A DNA stretch of 64,000 nucleotides, taken from positions 1 through 64,000 of the forward strand of contig NZ_LISX01000011.1 of assembly GCF_001905465.1 (NCBI RefSeq). The letters are read 5' to 3'. Each line of letters opens with the position of its first letter. The first letter of the stretch is position 1. Positions 49,425 to 57,088 of the stretch are shown here, piece after piece. The position numbers were made by a program, and so were the translations under genes. Source of the DNA: Kitasatospora sp. CB01950 (GTDB lineage: Bacteria; Actinomycetota; Actinomycetes; Streptomycetales; Streptomycetaceae). The notes beneath the pieces were generated by a model. That model did no database searches, had not been told where the DNA came from, and saw nothing but the letters and a program-made list of their open reading frames with translations.

Positions 49425-49481
49425 CCCCGAATGCCCGGGCGGGCAGACTCCGGGCGGTCCTGGCCGGTAGCCTCTGCGGCC

Positions 49482-50093
49482 ATGAGCACGGGCATCTTCG
49501 GCGGCATCGAGCACCGCCACCCCGGCGTGGACGCCGGGCACCTCGACGCCGACGACGCCGAACCCTGGGTCAAGGCCGTCGACCTGTGGCCGCTGTACGA
49601 CCAGAGCGACTACGCGGCCTTCGGCTGCCTGTTCGGCGTGCGGAACGACGCGGGCTTCCGCCCGCTCGCGGCCCGCCGCGGCCTTCCGGACGACGTGTCG
49701 AGCGTCCTGCGGGCCGAACTGAAAGGGTGCGAGGGGGCCAGCTGGGTCGGCTGGGCGGAACTCGCCCGGCTCGACCCGGCGACCGCGCCCGACCACTTCG
49801 CCGGCCGCCTGAGCCTGCACCCGGCGTCCGCGCGGTCGCCGCTGCGTCAGCTGCTGGTGCCCGCGCTGTGGCCCGCGGACGTCCTCGCCGAGGTGGGGCC
49901 GCCGCCGGCCGGGCTCAGCCGCTCGACCGCGACGGAGTGGACGGCCGGGGACGTGCGCTGCACCTACGAGCCGCTCACGGCCGGCTACCTGCTGGGCGGC
50001 GGCACGCACTGGCCGCACGTGTTCGCCGTGATGAAGGCGCCGGCGGACCGCCATGGGGAGGAGGCCGTCCGGCTCGTGGTGGCGTTCGACTGA
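49482..50093 (+). CDS. Hypothetical cytoplasmic protein
   Basis: Protein of 203 residues that I cannot assign to a family. The N-terminal half has a patterned region (LWPLYDQSDYAAFGCLFGVR) and a late TAGDVRCTYEPLTAGYL; there is no signal peptide, membrane helix or nucleotide motif. The codon bias is clearly coding. TAGCCT ends 8 nt before the ATG with no Shine-Dalgarno, so the transcript is probably leaderless. It stands alone between the EEP gene and a convergent DUF4328 gene. Confidence 0.7.
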   Translation: MSTGIFGGIEHRHPGVDAGHLDADDAEPWVKAVDLWPLYDQSDYAAFGCLFGVRNDAGFRPLAARRGLPDDVSSVLRAELKGCEGASWVGWAELARLDPATAPDHFAGRLSLHPASARSPLRQLLVPALWPADVLAEVGPPPAGLSRSTATEWTAGDVRCTYEPLTAGYLLGGGTHWPHVFAVMKAPADRHGEEAVRLVVAFD

Positions 50094-50106
50094 GGGCTGC
50101 CTGCGG

Positions 50107-50691
50107 CTACCCGCGCAGGGCGGCTTCCTGGTGGGCGGTGAGCCGGCGGATCAGCAGGACGGCGAGGACGCCCGCGCCGAGGCCGGCGGCCATGTCGAAG
50201 ACCGAGTAGCCGTAGGCGTTGTGCCCGATCTCGCCGACGATCACGCCGCCGACGGTCTTGGCCAGCCAGGCGGCCCACCAGGCGTTGACCAGCCAGACGC
50301 CGGTGCCGGCCGGCGCGGAGGCACGCCAGATGTCGAGCGTGACGGTGCGCGGTATCCACAGCAGCGCCACCGGCGTGAACCAGGCCCCGACGGCCCAGCC
50401 CGCGGAGTAGCGGTGGGCCCCCGGAGCGAGGAGCTCGGCGTTGAGGCGGCAGCGCCGGAACCAGACGAGGAAGACCACGACCGAGCCGAAGAACAGCAGG
50501 AGCGAGAGCGGCGTGGTCACCCGGAACAGCGTCGAGCGGGTGCCGCCGGCCGCCGCGAGCACCAGCTGCAGGGCGGTCTCAAGGCCGATCAGCACCTGTG
50601 CGGCGAGCGCCAACCCCCGGACCGCGACGGGCGATCCGCCGGGCCGGGCGGCCTGCGGACGCGGTATGTCGTGAGCGGTTTCGGAATGCAC
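50107..50691 (-). CDS. DUF4328 membrane protein
   Basis: Membrane protein of 194 residues with about four helices: GLALAAQVLIGLETALQLVL, TPLSLLLFFGSVVVFLVWF, a third after TGVWLVNAWWAAWLA and a last in MAAGLGAGVLAVLLIRRLT. The loop YSAGWAVGAWFTPVALLWIPRTVTLDIWRAS is the DUF4328 signature (W...G.wf.P..nl..P......iwraS). The family is widespread in Streptomyces with unknown function, often near signalling genes. GTG start at 50691. It is convergent with the hypothetical gene at 49482. Confidence 0.88.
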   Translation of the reverse strand: MHSETAHDIPRPQAARPGGSPVAVRGLALAAQVLIGLETALQLVLAAAGGTRSTLFRVTTPLSLLLFFGSVVVFLVWFRRCRLNAELLAPGAHRYSAGWAVGAWFTPVALLWIPRTVTLDIWRASAPAGTGVWLVNAWWAAWLAKTVGGVIVGEIGHNAYGYSVFDMAAGLGAGVLAVLLIRRLTAHQEAALRG

Positions 50692-50842
50692 TGCGAGCCC
50701 CCACCGGACGTTACTGCGGTGCCGGTCGCACGCAGATTCGGCCTGAAGAATAGGGGGCGCGTTCGACTTGTCAAAGCGGAATCCGGCCGCCGGAGCCACC
50801 GGGGGGCGACCGGCCGTCACCGGGCCTTGCCGCGTAGGGCAC

Positions 50843-51658
50843 TTACGGCTTGCGGGCCAATCCGCAGGAAATCATCTGTTCCCACACCGTCAGTTCCCGC
50901 TCACCCGCGCCGGACCGGTCTCCGGAGGCCGATTCGGGCCGCCACAGCGAGCAGGGGACCAGCCCGGGTTCGAGCAGTTCGAGGTCGCCGAACAGATCGG
51001 CGATCTCCCGGTCGGTGCGGAAGCGGCCACGGCCGAAGGCGGACTGGAGTCTCTGCTCCGCGAGCCGGGTCTGCTCGTTGTGGCCGGAGCGGAAGTGCGA
51101 GAGGTAGAACCGGCTGCCCGACGGCACCCGCTCCGCCCACCAGCGCACCAGCTCGCCGGGGCGTTCCTCGTCGTCGAGGTGGTGCAGGACGGCGCTGAAG
51201 ACGACGCCCACCGGCTCGCCGAAGTCGATCAGCCGCGCCACCTCGGGGTGGTGGCGGACGGTCTCCGGCTCGCGCACGTCGGCCAGGATCACGGTGGTGC
51301 GCTCGTCGGCGGCCAGCAGGGCGCGGCCGTGGGCGAGGACGGTCGGGTCGTTGTCGACGTAGGCGACGCGGGCGTCGGCGCGGTGGCGCCGGGCGACCTG
51401 GTGGACGTTGTCGGCGGTGGGCAGGCCGCTGCCCATGTCGACGAACTGGCGGATGCCGTCCTCGGCCATCGCGGCGACGGCACGGATCAGGGCCCGGCGG
51501 TTCTCCACCGGGACTTCCACCGAGCCGGGCAGGTCGTTGAGGAAGAAATCGCCGATCTCGCGGTCGACCGGGTAGTTGTCCCGACCGCCGAGCAGATAGT
51601 CGTAGATCCGGGCGATGCTCGGCTTCGACCCGTCGATCCCCGGGGTGTCGTCCGTCAT
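50843..51658 (-). CDS. SAV2177-type SAM-dependent methyltransferase
   Basis: Protein of 271 residues of the S-adenosyl methyltransferase family abundant in Streptomyces (Methyltransf_19). The opening PSIARIYDYLLGGRDNYPVDREI is diagnostic, followed by RQFVDMGSGLPTADNVHQ (motif I), ARVAYVDNDPTVLAHGRALL (motif II Asp) and GVVFSAVLHHLDD (motif IV). The substrate is unknown; these genes are scattered through actinomycete genomes in dozens of copies. I start at the ATG at 51658, with GGTGG upstream. The last part (LTVWEQMISCGLARKP) is the usual C-terminus. Confidence 0.92.
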   Translation of the reverse strand: MTDDTPGIDGSKPSIARIYDYLLGGRDNYPVDREIGDFFLNDLPGSVEVPVENRRALIRAVAAMAEDGIRQFVDMGSGLPTADNVHQVARRHRADARVAYVDNDPTVLAHGRALLAADERTTVILADVREPETVRHHPEVARLIDFGEPVGVVFSAVLHHLDDEERPGELVRWWAERVPSGSRFYLSHFRSGHNEQTRLAEQRLQSAFGRGRFRTDREIADLFGDLELLEPGLVPCSLWRPESASGDRSGAGERELTVWEQMISCGLARKP

Positions 51659-51697
51659 CGAAACCACCCTGTCGGTCGGACATTCGGAGCCCCAAGC

Positions 51698-52351
51698 CTA
51701 GGAGTAGGGGGCCGCCCGGGAAAGCGAATCGCCGTGCGCCGGCGGATGCCCGATGCCCGTCCCGCGCGGGTGGGTGCGGACGTCGACGACGGTCATCCCG
51801 GCGGTGCGGGCGGCGGTGATGCCCTCGTCGGTGTTCTCGTAGACGAGGCAGGCGGCCGGGGGGACGCGGAGCAGGGCGGCGGCGAGCAGGTAGCCGTCGG
51901 GCGCGGGTTTGAGGTGCGGGACGTCCTCGCGGGCGACCAGGGTGGCGGCGAGGTGGGACAGGCCGATGGCGGCCAGGCCGGCCCGCACGATGCCGCCGTC
52001 GTTGGCGGAGACGACGGCGACCGGCCCGCTGCGGGCCGCCCGCCGGGCCAGGTCGGCGATGTGCGGGACGGCGCGGACGGTGTGCGCGTGGCGGGCCCAC
52101 CAGGCGCGCGCGGTGTCGATGAACTCGGCGTCCGCGCAGGCGAGTTGCTGCCCGTACTCGGCGCGTAAGCGGCGGCGCACCGCGGTCAGGTCGGCCAGCT
52201 CGACGGTGTGCAGCCAGGCGGCGGGGACGTTGACGCCGTGCACGGTCAGGGCGTGGTGGACGGCCCGGGCGTTCAGCGCGCCGGTGTCGGCGAGGGTGCC
52301 GTCGAAGTCGAAGACCGTCGCCCGGTGCGGGCCGGGGAGTCGGGGGGTCAC
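51698..52351 (-). CDS. HAD-family phosphatase, partner of the class II cyclase
   Basis: Hydrolase of 217 residues. Motif I is VFDFDGTLADTG (nucleophile Asp15, acid/base Asp17), motif II VVSANDG, motif III Lys in VPHLKPAPDGYL, and motif IV in VYENTDEGITAART, so the active site is complete and of the beta-phosphoglucomutase subclass. It lies 17 bp downstream of a DxDTT terpene cyclase on the same strand and must be co-transcribed. Known: in fungal and marine-bacterial drimenol-type synthases a HAD phosphatase domain is fused to a DxDTT cyclase domain and removes the diphosphate. Inferred: here the same two activities are separate proteins and this one dephosphorylates the cyclised sesquiterpene diphosphate. 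GTG start; RBS GGAG is somewhat distant. Confidence 0.85.
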   Translation of the reverse strand: MTPRLPGPHRATVFDFDGTLADTGALNARAVHHALTVHGVNVPAAWLHTVELADLTAVRRRLRAEYGQQLACADAEFIDTARAWWARHAHTVRAVPHIADLARRAARSGPVAVVSANDGGIVRAGLAAIGLSHLAATLVAREDVPHLKPAPDGYLLAAALLRVPPAACLVYENTDEGITAARTAGMTVVDVRTHPRGTGIGHPPAHGDSLSRAAPYS

Positions 52352-52368
52352 GGGTCGGCGCTCCGCTC

Positions 52369-53865
52369 TCACCGGAGGTGGGCCAGGCCGCGCAGGACGT
52401 ACGCGGTGGGCATGTACGGCAGGTCGATGGGCAGGCCGCGGGGCGCGGTGGTGTCGGGGACGGCGGGGAGGCTGCCGTCCGGCAGCTGCGTGTCGGCGAG
52501 GAAGGCGAGGGCGGCGGGGACGGGCCCGGTCTGCTTGAGCCGCCCCAGCGCGGCGAGCGCGCAGCCGGTGCTGGTGGCGTCGCTGGGGCTGCCGTGGCGG
52601 TGGCCCCAGCCGCCGTCCGGGTTCTGGCCGCGGGTCAGGTAGGCGGTGGCGGCGGTCAGCGCGCGTTCGATCAGGTGCTGGTCGGCGGCGGGCGGGAGCG
52701 CGTGGTCGCGGACGGCGGCCAGGCCGTGGACGGCGCGGAACAGCGCGTTGTTCTCGGCCAGGCTCCAGCCGCGTTCGAACGCGCCGTCGGCGCGCTGGGC
52801 GGCGGCCAGCAGGCGGGCGCCGCGCAGGACGGCGTCGGTCTGCCCGTCGTCGAGGCCGGGCCGGTCGGCGAGGACGGGCCGGTCGGCGAGGACGGCGAGC
52901 GCGCCGCCGGTCATGGCCGGCTCCGAGCTGCCGCCGGGGTAGGTGGACCAGCCGCCGTCCGGGTTCTGGATCCGCCGAAGGTAGGCGTGCCCGGCCGCGA
53001 TCCGCTCCGCGTGCCGGGCGCGGTCGTGGCGCTGGAGGAAGGCCAGCACGGTGTAGGTGGTGTCGACGTCCGTCTGCTCGACGTCGGGCCGGTACGGCCA
53101 GCCGCCGTCGGCGTGCTGGTGCGGGGCCGCCCAGGCGGCGATCCGTGCCAGCAGGGCCGGGTCGGCCTCGGCCTCGGCGAGGGCGCAGGCCGCGATGGAC
53201 GGCACCCACAGGTCGAAGTCCACGGCGACGGTGAAGCCGCCGTCCGGCAACTGGGTGGCGGCCGTCAACTCCAGGCCGTGGCGCACCGCCCGCCCGTGGG
53301 CCGGGTGCGGGGAGAGCGCGTGCAGCACGATCAGGTGGGCCAGGTGCAGGTGCTCGTAGATCACCGGGCCCTGCACCAGCGCGGCCAGCGCCGCCAGGTC
53401 GCCGGCGTCCACCGGCTCGGCGCGTGCGTGGGCGCGGATCACCCGGCAGGCCAGCCACTCGGCGCGCTTCCAGTTCTGCAACGCGCCGACCGGCACCGCG
53501 ATCTCCTCCGCGCCGACCCGCAACTCGGCGTGCACACCGGCGAGATGGAGCACGGTGTTGACCAGCACCCGCTTGCGGGCGGCCGTGTAGTGGTCCAGCC
53601 CCGCCAGCACGTCCTCGCCGGCCGGCAGCCCCAGCAGCACCCGGTCCAGCGCACCGAGGCCCGCGCCGTGCCGGGCGGCGCGCAGATACCCGCGCACCCG
53701 GCCGAGCGCGGGGTCGGCGGGGGCGTGGCGCGCCAACAGGCGCTCCGTCAGCACCGATTCGAGCACCCGGCTCGGGCATCGCACCCGCATCCGGCCGTCC
53801 GCCTCCACCTGTGCGGCCAGGTACCCGGCCGCGCCACGCATCAACTGCTCCCGGACACTGCCCAT
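52369..53865 (-). CDS. Class II terpene cyclase with DxDTT motif (drimane type)
   Basis: Protein of 498 residues with the alpha/alpha-barrel prenyltransferase/squalene-cyclase fold. QW-type repeats are visible at HADGGWPY (251-258), QNPDGGWS (300-307) and QNPDGGWG (414-421). In place of the DxDD acid motif it has TDVDTTYTVLAF (D266-V-D-T-T), which is the DxDTT variant described for drimenyl/albicanyl-type cyclases. Length suits a two-domain (beta-gamma) class II enzyme. Start ATG at 53865 has GGAG 6 nt upstream. A short duplication encodes RPVLADRP near residue 330. It is operonic with a HAD phosphatase. Predicted: protonation-started cyclisation of farnesyl diphosphate to a bicyclic drimane diphosphate. 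A diterpene substrate cannot be excluded. Confidence 0.85.
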   Translation of the reverse strand: MGSVREQLMRGAAGYLAAQVEADGRMRVRCPSRVLESVLTERLLARHAPADPALGRVRGYLRAARHGAGLGALDRVLLGLPAGEDVLAGLDHYTAARKRVLVNTVLHLAGVHAELRVGAEEIAVPVGALQNWKRAEWLACRVIRAHARAEPVDAGDLAALAALVQGPVIYEHLHLAHLIVLHALSPHPAHGRAVRHGLELTAATQLPDGGFTVAVDFDLWVPSIAACALAEAEADPALLARIAAWAAPHQHADGGWPYRPDVEQTDVDTTYTVLAFLQRHDRARHAERIAAGHAYLRRIQNPDGGWSTYPGGSSEPAMTGGALAVLADRPVLADRPGLDDGQTDAVLRGARLLAAAQRADGAFERGWSLAENNALFRAVHGLAAVRDHALPPAADQHLIERALTAATAYLTRGQNPDGGWGHRHGSPSDATSTGCALAALGRLKQTGPVPAALAFLADTQLPDGSLPAVPDTTAPRGLPIDLPYMPTAYVLRGLAHLR

Positions 53866-54137
53866 CCGAGCTCCTTCACGCCGCGGAACGACACACCGGC
53901 GACACCGCGAGCCGACCGCCCCGGACGCCGCCGCCCGCACGCTAGTGATCACCGCGGGCCCGCCGCGAGCCTCTGCGCGGAACCGGACCCGAAAGCGTGA
54001 ACCGCCCCTCGGCGGCGCATATCCGCAGCGTTCCCCGGGCACAGCCGCCCTCTCCGCGAAGAGCCGTTCGGGAAACGTGGCAGACGGATCGGGCGGGCCC
54101 GGGTACGGTCGGAGGCATTGGGACGGGAGGGCAGGGC
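53866..54137. other. Divergent intergenic region upstream of the terpene unit
   Basis: 272 bp without a recognisable gene. It should hold the promoters of the cyclase operon (minus) and of the small-gene pair (plus). I see no clear -35/-10 pair or palindrome. Confidence 0.3.
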
Positions 54138-54401
54138 ATGACGGCAATGGCGGAGTCCGGCACGCTTCGGGTGCCACGGAGCATCAACGGCATCGAGCAC
54201 GCGCTCACCTACGACGAACGGGCAAGGTTCTACGCAGAGTTGGGGCCGGTCGAGGACCCGCAGGACCGGGAGGCCGTGATCACCTCGTGGTGGCTGCGGG
54301 CGATGTCCGCGGCGTACGGCAGCGACCGGTCCGGGTACCGGGCCGCCGTCGGCCCGCTGCTCACGGCGGGGCGGTCGCAGCAGGTCGGGGCCGTCGCGTG
54401 A
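54138..54401 (+). CDS. Small protein, first of an overlapping pair (possible antitoxin)
   Basis: An 87-residue protein, mostly helical: LTYDERARFYAELGPVEDPQDREAVITSWWLRAMSAA. The 'L...dRa.F.ael...........v...W...A' pattern is like small actinobacterial proteins found directly ahead of ParE/RelE-like partners. Start ATG follows GGGAGGGCAGGG. It overlaps the next ORF by 4 nt (GTGA). An antitoxin role is inferred only from size, order and overlap; no DNA-binding motif is obvious. Confidence 0.6.
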   Translation: MTAMAESGTLRVPRSINGIEHALTYDERARFYAELGPVEDPQDREAVITSWWLRAMSAAYGSDRSGYRAAVGPLLTAGRSQQVGAVA

Positions 54402-54658
54402 AGGGGTGGCGGGTCTGGCTCCAGGACCAGCCCGCCCAGGCGATGGTCGAGATCTCCAAGGCGGACGACCTGCTGTTCGCGCTGGTCACCGCCGCGCTGG
54501 TGACGCTCGACGGCCGGGCGGGCGCGGCCGTCGACGAGTGGGGCGACCTGCGCAGCGCGGTGCTCGCCCCGTCCGTCACCGCCGAACTGTTCGTCAACCC
54601 GGACGAGCGCACCATCGACGTGCTGCGCCTGGTGTGGGTGCCGGGCCTCGGCGAGTGA
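54398..54658 (+). CDS. Small protein, second of the pair (possible ParE/RelE-like toxin)
   Basis: An 86-residue protein starting at a GTG that overlaps the previous stop. It opens VKGWRVWLQDQPAQAMVEISKADDLLFALVTAALVTL and ends FVNPDERTIDVLRLVWVPG. A helix-rich start and a terminal strand with 'p..rti.VlRv' is the usual outline of ParE/RelE-superfamily toxins, but the catalytic or gyrase-binding residues cannot be judged. The stop lies in the first copy of a 22-bp tandem repeat. Confidence 0.55.
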   Translation: MKGWRVWLQDQPAQAMVEISKADDLLFALVTAALVTLDGRAGAAVDEWGDLRSAVLAPSVTAELFVNPDERTIDVLRLVWVPGLGE

Positions 54659-54715
54659 ACCCGCGGGCGGCGGCGAGTGAACCGGTGGGCGGCGGCGAGT
54701 GGGCCGGTGGGCCTC
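54650..54715 (+). repeat. Three 22-bp tandem copies at the small-pair 3' end
   Basis: The unit begins GGCGAGTGAACC and runs 22 bp, three copies with few changes. The first copy contains the last two codons and TGA of the upstream ORF; the second keeps GAGTGA, the third has GAGTGG. No gene follows until 54875. Confidence 0.85.
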
Positions 54716-54874
54716 GGGCGGTCCGCCAGAAACCGCCCGCAGTGCGCAAGTTGGACATAACCTCCGATCTGCTGACAAGTTGATTGTCGGCCGCATGCCC
54801 GTGGTGGGCCAGGTGCTTCCGGTACGTCCCACCCGAAGGTGGGATTGTGGGATGACCTGCTTAGAATCTGCGCC

Positions 54875-55612
54875 ATGACCATCCAGGGGGGCGTGACTGC
54901 GAGCGCCGACGAGGACCAACCGGCCACCAGTCACCGGGCCGTCGGCGAGCGCAGACGGCTGGCCGCCCTGTGGAGCGTCGTCGCCGTCCTGGCCGCCGGC
55001 GGGGTCTGGGTGGTGTCCACACCGCACCCCGGCGACATCCTGCCCGGCCTCGGCCCCACCAGCACCCAGCCCGCTGCCGCGGCCGCCGCGCCCGGGCAGG
55101 TCGCCAAGCCGATGACGGAGGTTCAGGCCTTCACCGTCGACCACTACTTCCCCGTGCAGCGCGCCTACGACCACGAGCTGTTCAAGAGCCGCCGGACCGC
55201 CGGCCGGGACGGCGTCGACTGCCAGGGCGTCCAACTCGACAAGAGCCACGACCTGCTGGAGAAGCTCGACTGCAAGGACTGGTTCGGCGTCGCGCTCACC
55301 CGCACCGACCAGCCCGTCATCACCAGCATCACCGTGCTGCGCTTCAACGACCCGGCCGCCGCCGCCCAGGCCCTCCAGGCCGTCCGCGACCACGCGGCGG
55401 AGTTCGAATTCACCTTCCCCGACGGACTGGTCGCCCCCGCAGCCGGCGTCAAGCCGATGGCCGCGATCCGGGTCGAACTGGTCGGCCACCACATCACCCT
55501 CGTCGAGGCCCGCTACGCCGACCAGCACCCCGGCGACGGCGCCGACGAGATGTTGACCGCCAGCGCGCGGTCCGCCGCCGCGATCGCCGCCCAGCCGTTC
55601 ATGTGGATGTAG
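54875..55612 (+). CDS. Membrane-anchored exported hypothetical protein
   Basis: Protein of 245 residues. After a ~28-residue cytoplasmic tail there is one membrane helix (LAALWSVVAVLAAGGVWVV), then an external domain of about 190 residues with two cysteines (DCQGVQLDKSHDLLEKLDCKDW) and the regular segments VITSITVLRFNDPAAAAQAL and VELVGHHITLVEARYAD. I do not recognise the family; similar Streptomyces proteins are annotated only as hypothetical. A perfect-looking -10 (TAGAAT) ends 7 nt before the ATG and no Shine-Dalgarno is present, so the mRNA is leaderless. Its 3' end overlaps the convergent MFS gene by 14 bp. Confidence 0.75.
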   Translation: MTIQGGVTASADEDQPATSHRAVGERRRLAALWSVVAVLAAGGVWVVSTPHPGDILPGLGPTSTQPAAAAAAPGQVAKPMTEVQAFTVDHYFPVQRAYDHELFKSRRTAGRDGVDCQGVQLDKSHDLLEKLDCKDWFGVALTRTDQPVITSITVLRFNDPAAAAQALQAVRDHAAEFEFTFPDGLVAPAAGVKPMAAIRVELVGHHITLVEARYADQHPGDGADEMLTASARSAAAIAAQPFMWM

Positions 55613-56819
55613 CACCGGCGCGCCCGCGCGCTGCGGTGACCCGGAGGAACACCGCCGCGCCGCACGACAGCACCGCCGCCAGGACGAACACCGCCGCCGC
55701 GCCGTGCGGCAGCGCCAACCCGCCCAGCACCGTGCCCGCGCCGATGCCCAGATAGATCGCGGACGAGTTCAACGACACCACCAGCGGAGCCTGTTCGGGC
55801 GCGGCCGCGAGCAGCCGGTGCTGCTGCGCCGGGGTCTGACACCAACTGCTCGCACCCCACAGGAACGCCAACACCCCCACCGCGACGGCGCTGCGCGCGT
55901 GCACGGCGGCGAGGGCGGTCAGCGCGGCGAACGCCACCGCCATGGTCGCGTAGCCCGACGTCAGCACGCGGACCGGGCCGAGCCGGTCCGTCCAACGCCC
56001 CGACAGCAGGTTGCCCGCCACCGCGCCCGCGCCGTACAGCACCAGCGCGACCGGCACCGCGACCCGCCCCGAGACGCCGACCGCCGCCAGCACCGGCACG
56101 CTGTACGAGTACGGCACGTAGCACGCCGCCATCCCGAGCACCGTCAGCGGCAGCACCCGCAGCACACCCGGACGGCGCAGCGCGGCCAGCCGCGAACGGA
56201 GCGGAACCGGCTCCCCGCCCGGAATCCGAGGCAGCGTCAGTCCGACGGCGAGCGCTCCCAACGCGGACAGCACGGCCACCGCGCCCAGCGCCGCCCGCCA
56301 CCCCAGTCCGGCGGCCGCCACCCGCCCGAGCGGCACCCCGAGCGCGGTGGCCGCCGTCAGCCCGCCGATCACCACCGCGAGCGCCCGCCCCCGCGACTCG
56401 GCCCGCGCCAGCGCCGCGGCCGTCGCCCCGGCGGTCGGCGTGAAGGCGGCGGCGGCGAGAGCCGCGAGGGTGCGGCCGACGAGGAGGACCGGGTACGTGG
56501 GGGCGAGTGCGGACAGCGCGTTGGCGGCGGCGAGCAGCAGGAGCGCCCCGAGCAGGAGGGTGCGGCGGGGGAGTCGGGCGGTGGCGACGGCGAGCAGCGG
56601 CGAGGCGAGTGCGTACACGGCGGCGAACAGGCTGACGGACTGCCCGGCGGCGGCGGTCGACACGTGCAGCGAGCCGGCCATGGCGGGCAGGAAGCCGGCG
56701 GTGACGAACGCGTCCGTGCCGACGGCGAAAGTGCCGACGGCGAGGACGGCGGCGGGGCGGAGGCCGGGGTCGGTGGGCGAAGTGGCGTTCGGGGGAGGGG
56801 GCTTGACTGTGGTGGGCAT
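55599..56819 (-). CDS. MFS transporter, arabinose-efflux/chloramphenicol-exporter type
   Basis: Inner-membrane exporter of 406 residues with 12 predicted helices. Helix 1 is AAVLAVGTFAVGTDAFVTAGFLP, the 'G.f.vGtd.fvtaGfLP' motif of the Bcr/AraJ-like exporters; RTLAALAAAAFTPTAGATAAAL and GLTAATALGVPLG follow the same subfamily. Start ATG at 56819 with GGAGCC upstream. A palindrome ATTCGGGAT-N7-ATCCGGAAT lies 15 bp before the start; a matching site sits at the promoter of the neighbouring Rrf2 regulator, so this exporter is probably repressed by it. The substrate is unknown. Confidence 0.92.
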   Translation of the reverse strand: MPTTVKPPPPNATSPTDPGLRPAAVLAVGTFAVGTDAFVTAGFLPAMAGSLHVSTAAAGQSVSLFAAVYALASPLLAVATARLPRRTLLLGALLLLAAANALSALAPTYPVLLVGRTLAALAAAAFTPTAGATAAALARAESRGRALAVVIGGLTAATALGVPLGRVAAAGLGWRAALGAVAVLSALGALAVGLTLPRIPGGEPVPLRSRLAALRRPGVLRVLPLTVLGMAACYVPYSYSVPVLAAVGVSGRVAVPVALVLYGAGAVAGNLLSGRWTDRLGPVRVLTSGYATMAVAFAALTALAAVHARSAVAVGVLAFLWGASSWCQTPAQQHRLLAAAPEQAPLVVSLNSSAIYLGIGAGTVLGGLALPHGAAAVFVLAAVLSCGAAVFLRVTAARGRAGATST

Positions 56820-56833
56820 GGTGGGGCTCCGTG

Positions 56834-56858
56834 ATTCGGGATGTTTGGTATCCGGAAT
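56834..56858. promoter_or_regulatory. Inverted-repeat operator upstream of the MFS gene
   Basis: ATTCGGGAT-GTTTGGT-ATCCGGAAT: 9-bp arms, 8 of 9 bases complementary, 7-bp spacer, 15 bp before the MFS start codon. The left arm recurs exactly at 57578 next to the Rrf2 start codon, with the same arm and spacer lengths. Confidence 0.65.
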
Positions 56859-57088
56859 AGGGGGAGGGGTGCGGGGAACTGCGCGACAAGCGCACGTCAC
56901 GTCCGCAAGGTCGCGATCACGTGCAGGTCACTGTCCTGCGTCGCGATCTTGCGGATGGGGTGCCTTCCGCTTCGCGCAGTTCTCCCCCAGCCCTGGCGGG
57001 CCGGGAGGTGCCCCCACGCGCCCCTGGGTTCGCACCCTCGCAGTTCCCCGCGTCCCTGTTTTCGCACTGTCCCGTGCCCGGCGGCTGT

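Noticed and set aside
51698..53865. A full terpenoid biosynthetic cluster
   Set aside because: No prenyl diphosphate synthase, P450 or other tailoring enzyme is adjacent; only the two-gene unit can be supported.
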